In this document: one piece after another, positions 11,199 through 22,385 of the stretch
Position numbering within the stretch: the first letter of the stretch is position 1
Layout of the letters: each line of letters starts with the position of its first letter
Source of the DNA: Xenopus tropicalis
Lineage: Eukaryota > Chordata > Amphibia > Anura > Pipidae
Assembly (NCBI RefSeq): GCF_000004195.4
Contig: NC_030677.2
Location: 58,100,222-58,164,221, forward strand
DNA: 64,000 nt
Direction of reading: 5' to 3'
The notes under the pieces: model-generated
The model's input: only the letters and a program-made list of their open reading frames with translations
Database searches by the model: none
What the model was told of the DNA's origin: nothing
Made by a program: the position numbers and the translations under genes

Positions 11199-11812
11199 TT
11201 AAAGGAGAAGGAAAGGCTAAGTCACTTGGGGGGTGCCAAAATGTTAGGCACCCCCAAGTGACTCAAATCGCTTACCTTGTACCCCGGGCTGGTGCCCCTG
11301 TTAGGAGAGAACAGCACCAGCCCGGGGAACCTGTAGGAAGCGCTTCCTCCTTCCTACTGTTGTCAAAATCCTTGGGTCGGCGCATGCACAGTAGAGTGAA
11401 AAGCCGACTTTGTTGTTAAAGTAGAGTGGCTGGTAGGCTGGTGCAGTTCTCTCCTAACAGGGGCACCAGCCCAGGGTACAAGGTAAGCGCAGGGGCGGGC
11501 CAAGCCGACCAGGCACCCTAGGCAACCCGGTCGGCCACCTCGCCCCTGCACCTGCATCGCGAACTCCACTCCCCCAGTTCAAGGGGGGGGGGGGGCGGTG
11601 ATGTGCGATGCACAGCGACGCGACGCACAACTGATTGTAGACTAGGGGTAGTCAGGAGAGGCTCCTGCCTGGCGCTCCCCAATCGTTGCGCCCTAGGCAG
11701 CTGCCTGTTCTGCCTACCCCTAGTTCCAGCCCTGGGTAAGCGATAAAAGTCACTTGGGGGTGCCTAACCTTTTGGCACCCCCAAGTGACTTAGCCTTTCC
11801 TTCTCCTTTATA
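11199..11812. repeat. TTAA fold-back element with nested hAT insertion
   Basis: It starts TTAAAGGAGAAGGAAAGGC and ends GCCTTTCCTTCTCCTTTA. Large inverted arms (AAGTCACTTGGGGG, GGTGCCAAAA, GGGCTGGTGCCCCTG) lie at about 11210-11312 and, split by the hAT insertion, at 11440-11489 plus 11735-11790. Removing the insertion and one target copy restores a continuous right arm. Confidence 0.8.
11490..11734. mobile_element. Small hAT-type element nested in the fold-back repeat
   Basis: The ends are CAGGGGCGGG and, inverted, CAGGGCTGGAACTAG. The flanks are an exact 8-bp duplication GGTAAGCG (11482-11489 and 11735-11742). It is 245 bp with no coding capacity. Confidence 0.82.
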
Positions 11813-11971
11813 CATAGTTAATTATTGTTTCTGAATCTAAAGTATTGGGAATAGCATTATTATTATTTGAAGCTATAATGCATACAGAGCTAATGAGGTT
11901 ATGGTTGAGTTATTTAAGTCTATTTTAATTTCAAGCAAAATCGTATCAGCATAAGAAAAACATATGGTTTC

Positions 11972-12211
11972 TAAGAGTAAGAACCCAAGGATCAGTTCAG
12001 TCGCCCGCAACAGATCTCTGCTGTCGCAGGCAACTAACCGCTCCAAAATTGCTATCCACTGGCAACAATCGGATTACCGAAGCGATGCGAAGGGCTTTCC
12101 ACCGGTGACTCCTATTGTTGCCAGTGGAAAGCCTTTTCAGAGCGGTTTGTTGCTCGCAATAGCAGAGATCTATCCCGGGCGACTGAACAGCTCCATGGGT
12201 TCTTACCCTAA
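11972..12211. repeat. Palindromic TAA-flanked MITE (Harbinger-like)
   Basis: TAA flanks inverted ends GAGTAAGAACCCA and TGGGTTCTTACCC. The interior is a long imperfect inverted repeat (CAGTCGCCCG with CGGGCGACTG, ACTGGCAACAAT with ATTGTTGCCAGT). Confidence 0.75.
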
Positions 12212-12300
12212 GGAGAAGAAACGCTACTGAGGCATTTTATTACCAATAGATTAGTCACAATAGTGCAAGTGAGAACACAATATTTATTCAGTAGAATGCC

Positions 12301-12495
12301 TAAGGGCGGTGACACATGGGGAGATTAGTTGCGCCACAACAAATCTCCGTTGTCACGGGCGACTAATCTCCCCGCAATGCCATCCCACCGGCTAGAATGT
12401 AAATGGCCAGTGGGATGGCAGACGTGGCGCCGCAATTTGCTGAAGTCGCCGAGGTTGCCTTGTGAGAGATCTTCAGGTGACTTTGCAAAATCGCG
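12301..12495. repeat. Harbinger-like MITE, right end lost
   Basis: It starts TAA-GGGCGGTGACACATGGGGAG and shares GACTAATCTCCCC and GCCATCCCACCGG with the complete element at 60807-61171. The right terminus is missing. Confidence 0.65.
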
Positions 12496-12543
12496 ATAGC
12501 AACTTAAATAAACAAAAATATTAGCTTGGTCTCACATCACTTT

Positions 12544-12813
12544 CCTGCTTGCATCTCTCCTGTTGCCTGTATCTCTCGCTGCTGAGGGGATGGGGGAGGA
12601 GGGAGAGAGGAGGAAGCTGCGCTGACTCATGCTGTGCCCTGAAGGGTTTTGCTGAAAGAAGTCTGACACAGAAGGTCATTTGTACAGAACAGAAAGAAAG
12701 AAATGTGATGTTTCTTTTCGCAGAGGAGTCAGAGCATCATTGCAGTGAGCATTTATTGGTGTATTTACATAGACCTTTCTGATAAATAGTTTTTACCTTT
12801 CCTTCTCCTTTAA
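12544..12813. repeat. TTAA MITE fragment, right end present
   Basis: It ends CCTTTCCTTCTCCTTTAA, and its body (GGGAGGAGGGAGAGAG, ACATAGACCTTTCTGATAAA) matches the second half of the element at 15149-15606. The left terminus is missing. Confidence 0.6.
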
Positions 12814-14525
12814 ATGCAGACTGATACCCCTTTATCATTAACCAGCTACAGTACAAGAGGTGGCGGTACTCTGCCATTTACAATGGCCAAGCCAGAGCTT
12901 AAACTCACCTGCCTTATCTGGCACACAAAACAATCATACAAACAGTAGATGTTAGGCTGTCTGTCTTTAGGCCACTGATAAATACTCGATTTGACAAATT
13001 ACTAATAACACCCCATGTTCATCAGGAGATATCATGCATGGCCTTATAAATCTGCTAATGCATTCATTGCTAGGAAGACATTCTATAACATACGTTTATC
13101 AGCATAGTGGTTCAGGAATGGAGTACAGTCCTATGCAGAGAGCAGTGGCGTAACTACTTTGTGCCAAGCCACCTGAAAAAAATCTTCAGATGGGCCTGTA
13201 CAGAGTAGCAAACTCACCCACCTCTGGCCCTCCTCCCTGATGCGCCACCTAAGTGGCAACATAATATATATCCCAGCTCTCCTACCTGAGGGACAGCATG
13301 GAGCGCCTTGTCCCTGGGCTTCCCTACGACCTCGGGGCCTGGTTTCTCTATTGTTACATCCCTGGAAGAGAGGCCCGTTACTGGGGAATTTTCCCTTTAG
13401 CCATCAACACTGTTCCTACCAATTGGATGCAAAAATCTAAAATATATAGTAAATATTGGAAAAAAAGTACATTGCAAATGTATGCAGGAAAGACCAGTGT
13501 GCAAATTGACTGCAGATTTATGGTTATTAACTGCTGTCAATTTTGACTCCTTGTGTCCATATAAATAGTGTTTCTCCAGAATGTTCTGTTTGTTGTGATT
13601 AGATCTATAAAACTTGTTGCCGATCAGTCTCTTGCTCGTTTCCCTTCAGATCTTCCATGCATATCTGTTTATTCCAAGGTATTCCAGGTCGTCTCATGAA
13701 AACTCAAGGAAGTCTATGAAGAAATATGCAGTTTAATTTGGAAATAAGTACATTATTATAGCAAATAGGTGAATATTTCCTCCTTTTCAAAAATCAGTAA
13801 AATGAACTCTTAAGAAAATAAAATATTTGTATTTCAGACAAACACACCTAGCCAACAGCAGTGAACACACTTACTTAGACTACAAAGACATGAATAGTTT
13901 GAAATCACAATTGGGATCATTCTTCCTTTATACCATCCCTCCAGACCTACCATCCACTATGGACTTAACTGTTTCATAAACTTGTTGGAAATGCCCCTAG
14001 CCACTGGAAATATTATACTTTAATGAATCTGAATTAATCTAAAATATTAAACCATAACTTTTTTAACATTAGTAATGCAATTTTACAAATGCAATTTTAA
14101 GGAAAAGTTACTTTATCCAAAGATTTATGGCTGAGTACACAGTGCTTTTTCAATAAGTGTCTTATAATCTCTTTTATTCTGACCCTTGGTTGAGAGTTTC
14201 ACCTGCTGTAACTTTATGAGCAATTCACATCTCGTATATGTAGTTCTTAACACCTCAAAATTTGCTAATGCTTGATTGGATGCAAAATGCTTGAGCATTA
14301 CACCACAGCCGGAAGACATTGGCCTTGGAAAGACAAAGAGGGAGAAAAAGAACTACAGATTTACTGAAAGATATTAATACAACCCTAAAAAAATATTTTT
14401 TGTTTTTCTGTGGTGAAAGAGATTATACCATTCAGGATCTGATAATATAAAAAGAGAAAACTGTTCAAAGGAAAATAAAGGATTCCCGATAATAAAAGTA
14501 ATTATGCAGAGAGTGTACATCAGTA
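12814..14525. other. Intergenic with one hAT-like end
   Basis: At 13144 the sequence CAGTGGCGTAACTAC looks like a hAT terminal repeat, but no partner end was found. The rest is AT-rich, with no supported gene. Confidence 0.45.
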
Positions 14526-14757
14526 CAGGGATTGGGATTCAGAAAGCTCCAATGGAAGGCCACCTTCCATTAAGTCTATTTTAAACAAATCATTTTATTT
14601 TTAAAAAAAATGATTTCCTTTTTCTCTATAATAACAAAATAGTACCTTGTACTTGATCCCAACTAAGATTTACGGTATGGTGAACCAAATTACTGTAAGA
14701 TCTCTTATCTGGAAAACCCCAGCTTCCAAGCATTCCAGATAATAGATCCTATACCTG
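14526..14757. repeat. TA-flanked MITE, decayed copy
   Basis: It has the family body (TTCCTTTTTCTCT, TTGTACTTGATCCCAACTAAG) and the right end CTATACCTG. The left end is degenerate. Confidence 0.7.
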
Positions 14758-15103
14758 TACTAGCAAAATAGGTTGCCAGGAAATGCAGAGCTGTCAAGCC
14801 CAGGTGATAGTTTCCCAGGGGATTGTTGCACCAAGTGATATCTGTGCATGAACGCAGCACCAGAAGTGATGTGTTGCGCAATGCTCATGCAAAATGCTCC
14901 CAATGATATCAGTAACATTCACTGCGCATTCACTGAGCAAGTGGTGGAGTCTCACTGGCACCGAGGATGGGGGAGGGGGGAGCGGTTGGTAAATTCAGGA
15001 GACTCCCAAAGATTTCAGGTAACTTGAAAGCTCTGAGAACTTGCTTTCTTTTTTTGTATGGCTCATGAGCAACATGCCCCTTGGATATTGCTCCCAGTGG
15101 CAT

Positions 15104-15907
15104 TTAAGTGATCCTGACACGAAAAAACTTTTTTTCAAAATATGTACATTAAAAGAGAAGGAAAGGCTAATAAAGAGTTAATCTCAAGCTGCAGGCATAC
15201 CTTCAGTTGTCTCAATAGTGCCCTTAAGTCTCTCCATATTTCACCTGTTCAGATGATCAGATGCCAAACAGGAAGAAAAAACGCTGAGCTCTGTAAAGAA
15301 AGTTCCCATAATGCCTCTCACAGAGACCCAGTGTACATGCTCAGTTTGTAAGACTGAGTCAGCTTCCTGCCAATTGGCTCAAATCCACATTCCTGAGGTG
15401 GGAGATAGTTATTAGCATTCTTGAGGGAGGGGGGAGCAGGAGAGAGCAGAGAGCAGAAAGCTGCGTGTCTCTGGCACAGGAATTACACACACAATAAATC
15501 TTTTCACAGAGAAGTCAGTGCAGTGTTTCTGTGAGTGCTTATGGCTGTATTTACATAGACCTTTCTGATAAAGCTTACTTAGTTTTTACCTTTCTTTCTC
15601 CTTTAAATATTACCTATAGGCCATGTTCATAATTTTCCACTGCTTTTGTAAGTAATTGTTACAGGAAGTTCCCAAACCTGACTGTTTTGCCAACCTGACT
15701 GTCCCTTCTCAACCTGTCAGTTATAGCGTCTAATGCTAACAGCCTCCTGCTGCACAAATATGGCCGCCCCCTCATAGAGGAACATGGGAGATCAGATAGG
15801 TAATTTTAAAGCAAATACTTGTATGGCAAAATTCTAAAGCTCATGCAAAGATAGTGTAATTATATATTTAAAAAAACATTTTAATTTCAGGTGTCAGTAT
15901 CTCTTTA
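15104..15907. repeat. TTAA MITE interrupted by another TTAA MITE
   Basis: The outer element has ends TTAAGTGATCCTGACAC and GTGTCAGTATCTCTTTAA. Inside it, at 15149-15606, lies a complete element of the AGGAGAAGGAAAG family, with TTAA at both junctions. The outer element is therefore older. Confidence 0.72.
15149..15606. repeat. TTAA MITE (AGGAGAAGGAAAG family), nested copy
   Basis: The ends are TTAAAAGAGAAGGAAAGGC and CTTTCTTTCTCCTTTAA. It contains GTTAATCTCAAGCTGCAGGC, shared with 10697-10900. A 69-codon open frame inside it is part of the repeat. Confidence 0.75.
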
Positions 15908-15970
15908 ATGGAGATGTTATTTTTAATTTCTGGCTTAAAAAACAGATGTACTGACAGAGCCTCCTGTATG

Positions 15971-16100
15971 TTGGCAGGCTTGACAAAGGGCTGATGTAAG
16001 CCTGAAACGTTGCCTGTTTATTCTGACCTGCAAATAAAAACACATTTATACTTTTGCAATAAGGATGTGCTGCAGTTTAATTTCATTGTGATGCCAGTCT
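15971..16100 (+). other. Hammerhead-like core with A-rich tail (Penelope-like?)
   Basis: TTGACAAAGGGC, a short loop, then GCCTGAAACG, enclosed by CAGGC (15975) and GCCTG (16012). GCAAATAAAAACAC follows. The arrangement resembles a degenerate hammerhead core (CUGANGA, stem II, GAAA). The same arrangement recurs at 37183-37217 and 57226-57262 on the minus strand and at 42292-42338 and 43214-43250 on the plus strand. Confidence 0.4.
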
Positions 16101-18678
16101 ACATTGAGCTTCCAAATAGGCAATCATTTAAAAAATGTACAATCATGTACAATCAGGCACAGGGTCACCCCAGGTATAAGGCAAAAAGCCACGCCAGGCC
16201 TGAGAGCACAATTGCTTAGTAAGGGTAAGAACTGTGAGGTGAGGCCAACATTGCTAAACCCACCTTAGGCAGGGTACCCGAGGCCACCCCCTTTACACCA
16301 CCTGTCCCCCACCCCGCACACACCCCCTTGCACGCATGTGCGCCACTTCGGTCACATATGGAACAGTGGGGAGAGGAAGAGCTACAGTTTCTGCGCGTCC
16401 GGTCCCCATTGCTCCATATGAGCAAAATTACAATGCCGCCCTAGGCCCGGGCCTTTCTGGCCTCACCACAAATGGGGTCCTGGCCTTAAGGCAGCTCACA
16501 TTATGGCTAATATCTTTGCAATAGTGAAAGTGCTAACACCATTAGCATGTGATTCTTTGGGCACAAATCATTTCTGTTTTTCTTTTGCACCTATTGACAC
16601 AGCACTCTTTGCAAAGCCAGGAATTACCACGTTGTTCAGGGTAGTGGTAGCTTCAGGGTTTCCTTTCCCCTTTCTGGCCACACAACAATGGAAGTTTAAG
16701 GAGCATGTTTGGACACCAGTACCTTTAATGAATACCATCAACAGATGGGCAGCCTTGCATTCATCTGAGCTCAGGGGCAGTTGCTTTTGTGAATGAGCCC
16801 CATTGCACCTCTAGCAGTTCAACGACAGGTGCAGGAGGGGGGCAGTTGCAGCTCTCAGAGCACTAGGCTGAGGACACTGGTCTTTTCCCTTTGTGTCTAT
16901 CAAACACCTCATTTTTATAAAATAATTTAATTTGCAAAAGTGCTCAGATTATTGCATATAATTGCAAGTATTGCTACCTTTTAAATGCCAGCAGAATGAT
17001 TCCCATATGAGAGCAACCACTCAGCCAGATTTACATTGACAGAAGAGGCTGAGACAAGAACTGGAGAACTGCGGATCACTGTATGGCCTAGGTTCAGTAA
17101 AAAGCATTTTAATACAGGGACGATGAGTATCATTAACCTACAATTGCAATCAGTTACATATATATGCCACAATTATTGTTTTTATTAATGCATTGCAGAT
17201 ACAAACCATTTTAAATCCCATTTCTTATAAAGCTTATAATAGGCCTTATTAGAACTGGATTATTAAAAAAAAGGGGGGGGATTGGACAAAATTGGTCCAT
17301 AATTTCCAAGAGAATCCGTTATTTTCACATTTTTCAGGAATGTGGAAATACCAACCTGGTACCAGCCCTGGGTGTATTGCCAGCTGCTACAAGTGCTATA
17401 CATAAAGTCAGTGTTGCCACTTTGCTGTGTCGCCATTTACAGAGATTGCATGGGGATAGTTAACCAGTGCAATTGGTCCCCAAATGCAGGAGGCCTTTTA
17501 CATAAATGTGGATAGAAATAAGATTTTTTTTCCACAGAAGCAAAAACAGCAGCAAAGAAGTTACCTTTAAATCTCTATAGGTGTTTATATTGGAAAATAT
17601 TTAAATTAACAATTCTGCCTATTATTTTCTGATACCTTGAAATAATGCCTGTCATTTCTGGTATGAAGAGGAACTAGAAGGCAATACTCTGTATGATGAA
17701 TAGTTATATTGATCTCCTGCATCGGGTGCCTCAGATGGTCCACTTGGAAATTCATAACAACTAATGAAGTTGCCCAGAGCTCACACAGGTACCAGCAATC
17801 CAACTGATGCGCTTCATATTCAGCTCCAGGTGTTACAGGCTGCTCCCCATGGCCATGGATCTCAGTCTCCTAAATATAGAAGGTAATAGTCATCTCCCTG
17901 TAAGGAATCAGATCAAGTCTGCTTACAAGCTTTATTGCTCTTATATGAACCCACCATGTGTTTTATATTACCCTTTACTTCTAAGGTGGCTTTAGATTTA
18001 TTGACCTCACCAGAGACTTTATTTTACCACCTGGAATATCACTATAGAGTCATTTCATATTAATAAAATGTTGGCTGTGGGCACAATTAAAGTAGTTTTA
18101 ACAATAAAGCCTGGGCACCTGGAAGAGGAATAAAATGGATTTGAAGAAGTCTCTCCTAGTGCACCCCTTATTGCTGAGCAAAAGAACACCCCTGGGTAGG
18201 TGCAATGTAAGATTATAAATGGCTGCTCTGCTGCTACCTGCAACATCCCTTTACAAATGGGTCCTTCTGTGAAATGCATGCAGTGCAATGGAAATATTGG
18301 TGCACTACCTTCTAATGGCAGCATAGATTCCCTCCAATCACCTTCTGATTGCTTCACACAGTGCCTCCAGTCATGTGGTAAAGGTAGTTACCCATGGGCA
18401 CCCCCTTTGGGATTTGGGGTGATGACTTTCCTGTGTGAAACAAGGATGGTGACTGAAATGAAGGTTAATTAACAAAGGCCATATTAAGAAGCTGTTTCCA
18501 GCCAGACAACATGTGCTTGCTGCCCAAGGTATTGGTATTACCTTGACTCAGCAGCAAGTGGTTACTAAGCAGATTGTTAGAACAGTGTATAATAAACAGT
18601 TATACAGTCTCAGCCTAATTTGTGTAGGTGCCTTAATGCAGCAAGTTCTATAACAAGAGGTTTGAAATAAGCCTTACA
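16101..18678. other. Intergenic, mostly unique
   Basis: A GC-rich patch at 16228-16500 (GAGGCCACCCC, CCTAGGCCCGGGCC) may be an old DNA transposon fragment. The remainder is AT-rich, with no recognisable gene, RNA or repeat ends. Confidence 0.45.
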
Positions 18679-18702
18679 CCCCCCCCCCCCCCCCCCCCCC
18701 CC
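18679..18702. repeat. Poly-C run (24 bp)
   Basis: Twenty-four consecutive C residues, a mononucleotide tract prone to length error. Confidence 0.95.
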
Positions 18703-19829
18703 ACCCAGAGGTGTTTGGTACCTGCTGTTTGTCAGGCCATTCAGTGAGTGCCAGGCCAACACAATAGGATGTTTGGGGGTAAATGAGGGCAAGTGGTTAT
18801 TGTTCTTTCATCATTAAGCTACAATTTAAGTCAGTTACATATATATGTAGATGTTCAAGCTGTGCATTATATACACCATCGGTGTGTTATTGTTTTGTTA
18901 TAAAGTGAACACATACACACCTTCACAGTCACACAAAATAAACTGCTAAAATGAGACCAAAGTAGTGGAGGGAGTTGCAAGTAAGTAACACGTATGCACA
19001 ATAACAGAAACACACACACACAATAACACGCACAATGCCAAACTGCTATAGCTGTATAATCCGCAGCAGAGGAGCCAGCAGTGCGTCCCCTTGGAGAGAT
19101 CGCTGAGCCACACACTGAAATTCAAATAGAGGTGATTATTAAATACAATCACATGGAAATGTTTTTTAATTCGTCCCTGATTTCTCTCCCAGCAGCTACT
19201 CGTTACTTTCTGCACAGAAATCGATTTCAGTAGCAACAGCCTCCATGAATTTCATTGCCTCTCTGGCAGAGTCCATATGTTCCTTGTGTGTGTCATGCAC
19301 CGCTTATTCCTAATGAGCACTGCCACTTGCCCTTCCTCTCCTCACTCGCAGCGATCTTCTTTTGTCGCTATTTGGCATTATGCGATGTGTCACTGCGATT
19401 GTTATTTAGTATGTTATGTTTAGTAGTATTTGGTAAGTTATGGTACGTTAATAAATAATAGAACTGGGAATGAGATTCTATAGATGTCTATAAACTTTAT
19501 TTTTAGAAATGACTGTGTGCCATAGTGCTACCTCCCCGTACTGACTGCCCCAATGCTCTCTATTACTTCTTCCCCCTTTTCATCTTTGTTTTAGTATATA
19601 CTACAAGTTTATACTGCTATATACTATATTGCAGACAAACATTTCTAATGATTATATTCTATAATACTAGTTGCTTTTTCTTTTTTTCCTTTTATTTCTC
19701 TCTCAAAGAATCCCCCCCCCCCCCCCCCCATGCCTCCCTTGGTACCTTCTCACAGGCCCGGGCAGAGCTCACTGCCGCCCAGAGACGAGCCCATCTCGCT
19801 GTCACATCCAAGTCGCACTGATTAGCTCA

Positions 19830-20060
19830 TAGCAGAGTTGCGGCGCTTTATAGGCTCACGACAATTAATATTGCATTAGTCGTATTAGAAAAAAGTCTAA
19901 GTAGCACTGTGCATCCTTTCAGAGCCATGTATTATTAACGACCAAGTTACTGAAAAAGCCTAAAATAGAGACACGGAGCAGATGGGCAACCATCGCCTGG
20001 CATCCTGTGCCATTAGGTCTGGGAATGGCTCATTTGATGTTATAGGCGCGGCCCCTGTCG
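19830..20060. promoter_or_regulatory. Candidate conserved non-coding element
   Basis: Repeat-free block with homeodomain-like cores (CAATTAATATTGCATTAG, TATTATTAACGACC, GTGCCATTAGG), about 4.4 kb downstream of the pou4f2 stop. Inferred from motif density only. Confidence 0.22.
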
Positions 20061-20679
20061 CTGGGTGTGAATGTAGTTACCATTCCCTGGCCCCCAGGCT
20101 GAGCCCAGCCAAGCCCACACTTCATTAATGTTTCATCCGCATCCGAGACGGCTGGCTGCCGGGGGAGATGGGGGAGTTCTGCCAGCAGCTCTGTCTTGTT
20201 ACAAGGGGGTTGCCATCCTTACATTCATTCACTCAGTTCTACTGCCTACACACGACTGCTCTTTATTGTGCCTATACAAGTGTGAGCTCTGTGTAATAAC
20301 CTGTGGGTATGACCTTGGCTTTGCACTGCTCTTTATCTCCTGCTATTATCTGTATTGCAGACTATAGGATTTGCTTGTTTCACGCCTAGGGTTTAATCAT
20401 TTTATATCTGTATGTTTATTTCCCTTGTATATTTTATTTTCATGTGATGCAGTTTAATACAGATTTGTTCCTACATTTTAATGAAGAGAAAATACCAAAT
20501 AAGCCTCTCTGTATTCCTGCTTTAGTATTGAATATACCTGCTTTATTAATAAATACACCTGTTTTATTGCGCTGGCGTTGTGCCAGGGAAAGTGTGGGTG
20601 CCAACCCCTGGTGTCACATGGTACATGGCCGTATTGCAATGGCTGGAAGTTAAATGGGAGTTCCGACTCACTAGGGGGC

Positions 20680-20870
20680 TGCCATGTAAATCCCAGATTG
20701 GGAGCTCTTTCAGCAAACTTCACGTTAATCCCAATGAGGTTTGCCAGTCCCTGCCCGCCCTGACCTGCAGTTATTAGCAGAGATAACTAATGATTACTCA
20801 CTTATGCTCTCTAATTAGCTCATTTCGTAATGCGCCGTGTCATTTATTCATTCGCTCGTAAAATCGCAGT
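20680..20870. promoter_or_regulatory. Candidate conserved non-coding element
   Basis: Contains OTX-like GTTAATCCC, CTAATGATTACTC and CTCTAATTAGCTC, with no repeat signature, about 3.6 kb downstream of the pou4f2 stop codon. A retinal enhancer is possible, but this is inference. Confidence 0.25.
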
Positions 20871-22385
20871 TTTATTGAATGGATCATGTGCGCTAGGAAA
20901 TCGCTGCCTCTGTGCTCCTCTTGCTGGGAATGGAAACAAAGTAGCAGCGGGCAGGGAGTTCAGTGACACGGAATAGGCAAGAGATGGGAGTACCAGAGAA
21001 TTCAGCACAATAAACACCAGAATAGCAAGAAACGTTGTAACATATAAATAATAAATCATAACGTTAAGTAACGTATTTTTTGTTATAGATATTATTAGAA
21101 ATAACCCAGGCGTGTGCGCATTGCATCGAATTTGTGTAAATGGTATTCCAGTCACTGTGTATATTCCTTCTAACTGAATTCTTCACTTCATCAAGTTGGG
21201 ACGAATTAGGGTTGGGACGACGTGAACGAATTTCAATTTTAATTTCAATTAAGGAAAATTAGGCTACCGAGTGTTGCTTTTGTGTATACTGTAAAAGAAC
21301 AGAACAAGGGGCTTGTTTGTTATAAATGAAATCCCACGAAGGTATTGTTTAAAGAATATTTTTATATAGAATTTATCATGCAAAAACCATGAGACGTTAA
21401 AGAATTATGGTGAATGTTTCTATAAAATTGAAAAGTCATCATAAAATGTTTCACATGCTTTATTAAATCATGTTAGCAAGTGTTGTAGTTCATCGAACTA
21501 AATATTATGCATATACACGGCAGAAAAGACAAAACTTTTCTTTTTACAGTATGCTATTTAATAAGCAAAAATGTAGTTTCGTTGTAACAGGAGGGAATTT
21601 GTAAATTTACGATTTACCAATCCCATCGATATATGTGTATTGGGTTTAAATTGAGGCCTTTTCAAGTTGCAACAAATGTGAGAGTATAAGGTGAGGCCTA
21701 CTCCTATGTGCCAGGGGAAGTCTACCCAGCAATTCATTGCGTCTCCCCTGGCAGCGTGGAAAGTAACATTTGGATGATCTTAATAGTATTATATTGAGAA
21801 TTGTCTTGGTATGGGATCTGTGGATATTTTCTAGGTATCTGATTAGTGGATTAACCCTAGTGATCTGCTACTTGGCAGCGAGCAGCGCGCATTGGTGGGG
21901 ATCTCTCCATGGTCCTGAAACCTCCGTTACTCTCCATCAGCTCATTTCCCCTTCTTCTAGGGCCCCTATATTTACCTTATTCTATATTTACCTTATTCTT
22001 CCATACTAAATGTCCCCAGGTTTACTTAGATAATGCTTAAATAACACATTTCATTATTGTAAAATATTTGTTCCAACTACATCGCACATTTTTCACAAAC
22101 AGTCTTTTTTACACGACTGAACGGTTTGTACAGAAGAATGGGTGCTGTTTTATTTTTACAAAAAGGGAAATATTATATAACTTCTCGCAACAAATGTATT
22201 TTCTTATTTGTTCTTTAGCATCAATGGACCGTGCCACCCCAAAGAGACACTGTATATTAAAACATATATGGCTTATAAACTATCTATTTACTCTTCACAG
22301 CAAGTGATGTAAAATCAATGCTTACAATATATGGCTCTTCAGTTATTTAATAAAAAAGACTTCCTACACTCAGTTCGTTCTTTTT

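Larger units (their letters stand above)
18703..22385. other. Unique sequence downstream of pou4f2
   Basis: Few repeats are recognised here apart from a C18 run at 19712-19729. Two blocks, about 19830-20060 and 20680-20870, look like possible enhancers and are listed separately. No coding region is supported. Confidence 0.5.

Noticed and set aside
1..22000. TTC29, the gene expected beyond pou4f2 in mammals
   Set aside because: No exon resembling it was recognised; it may lie outside the window.
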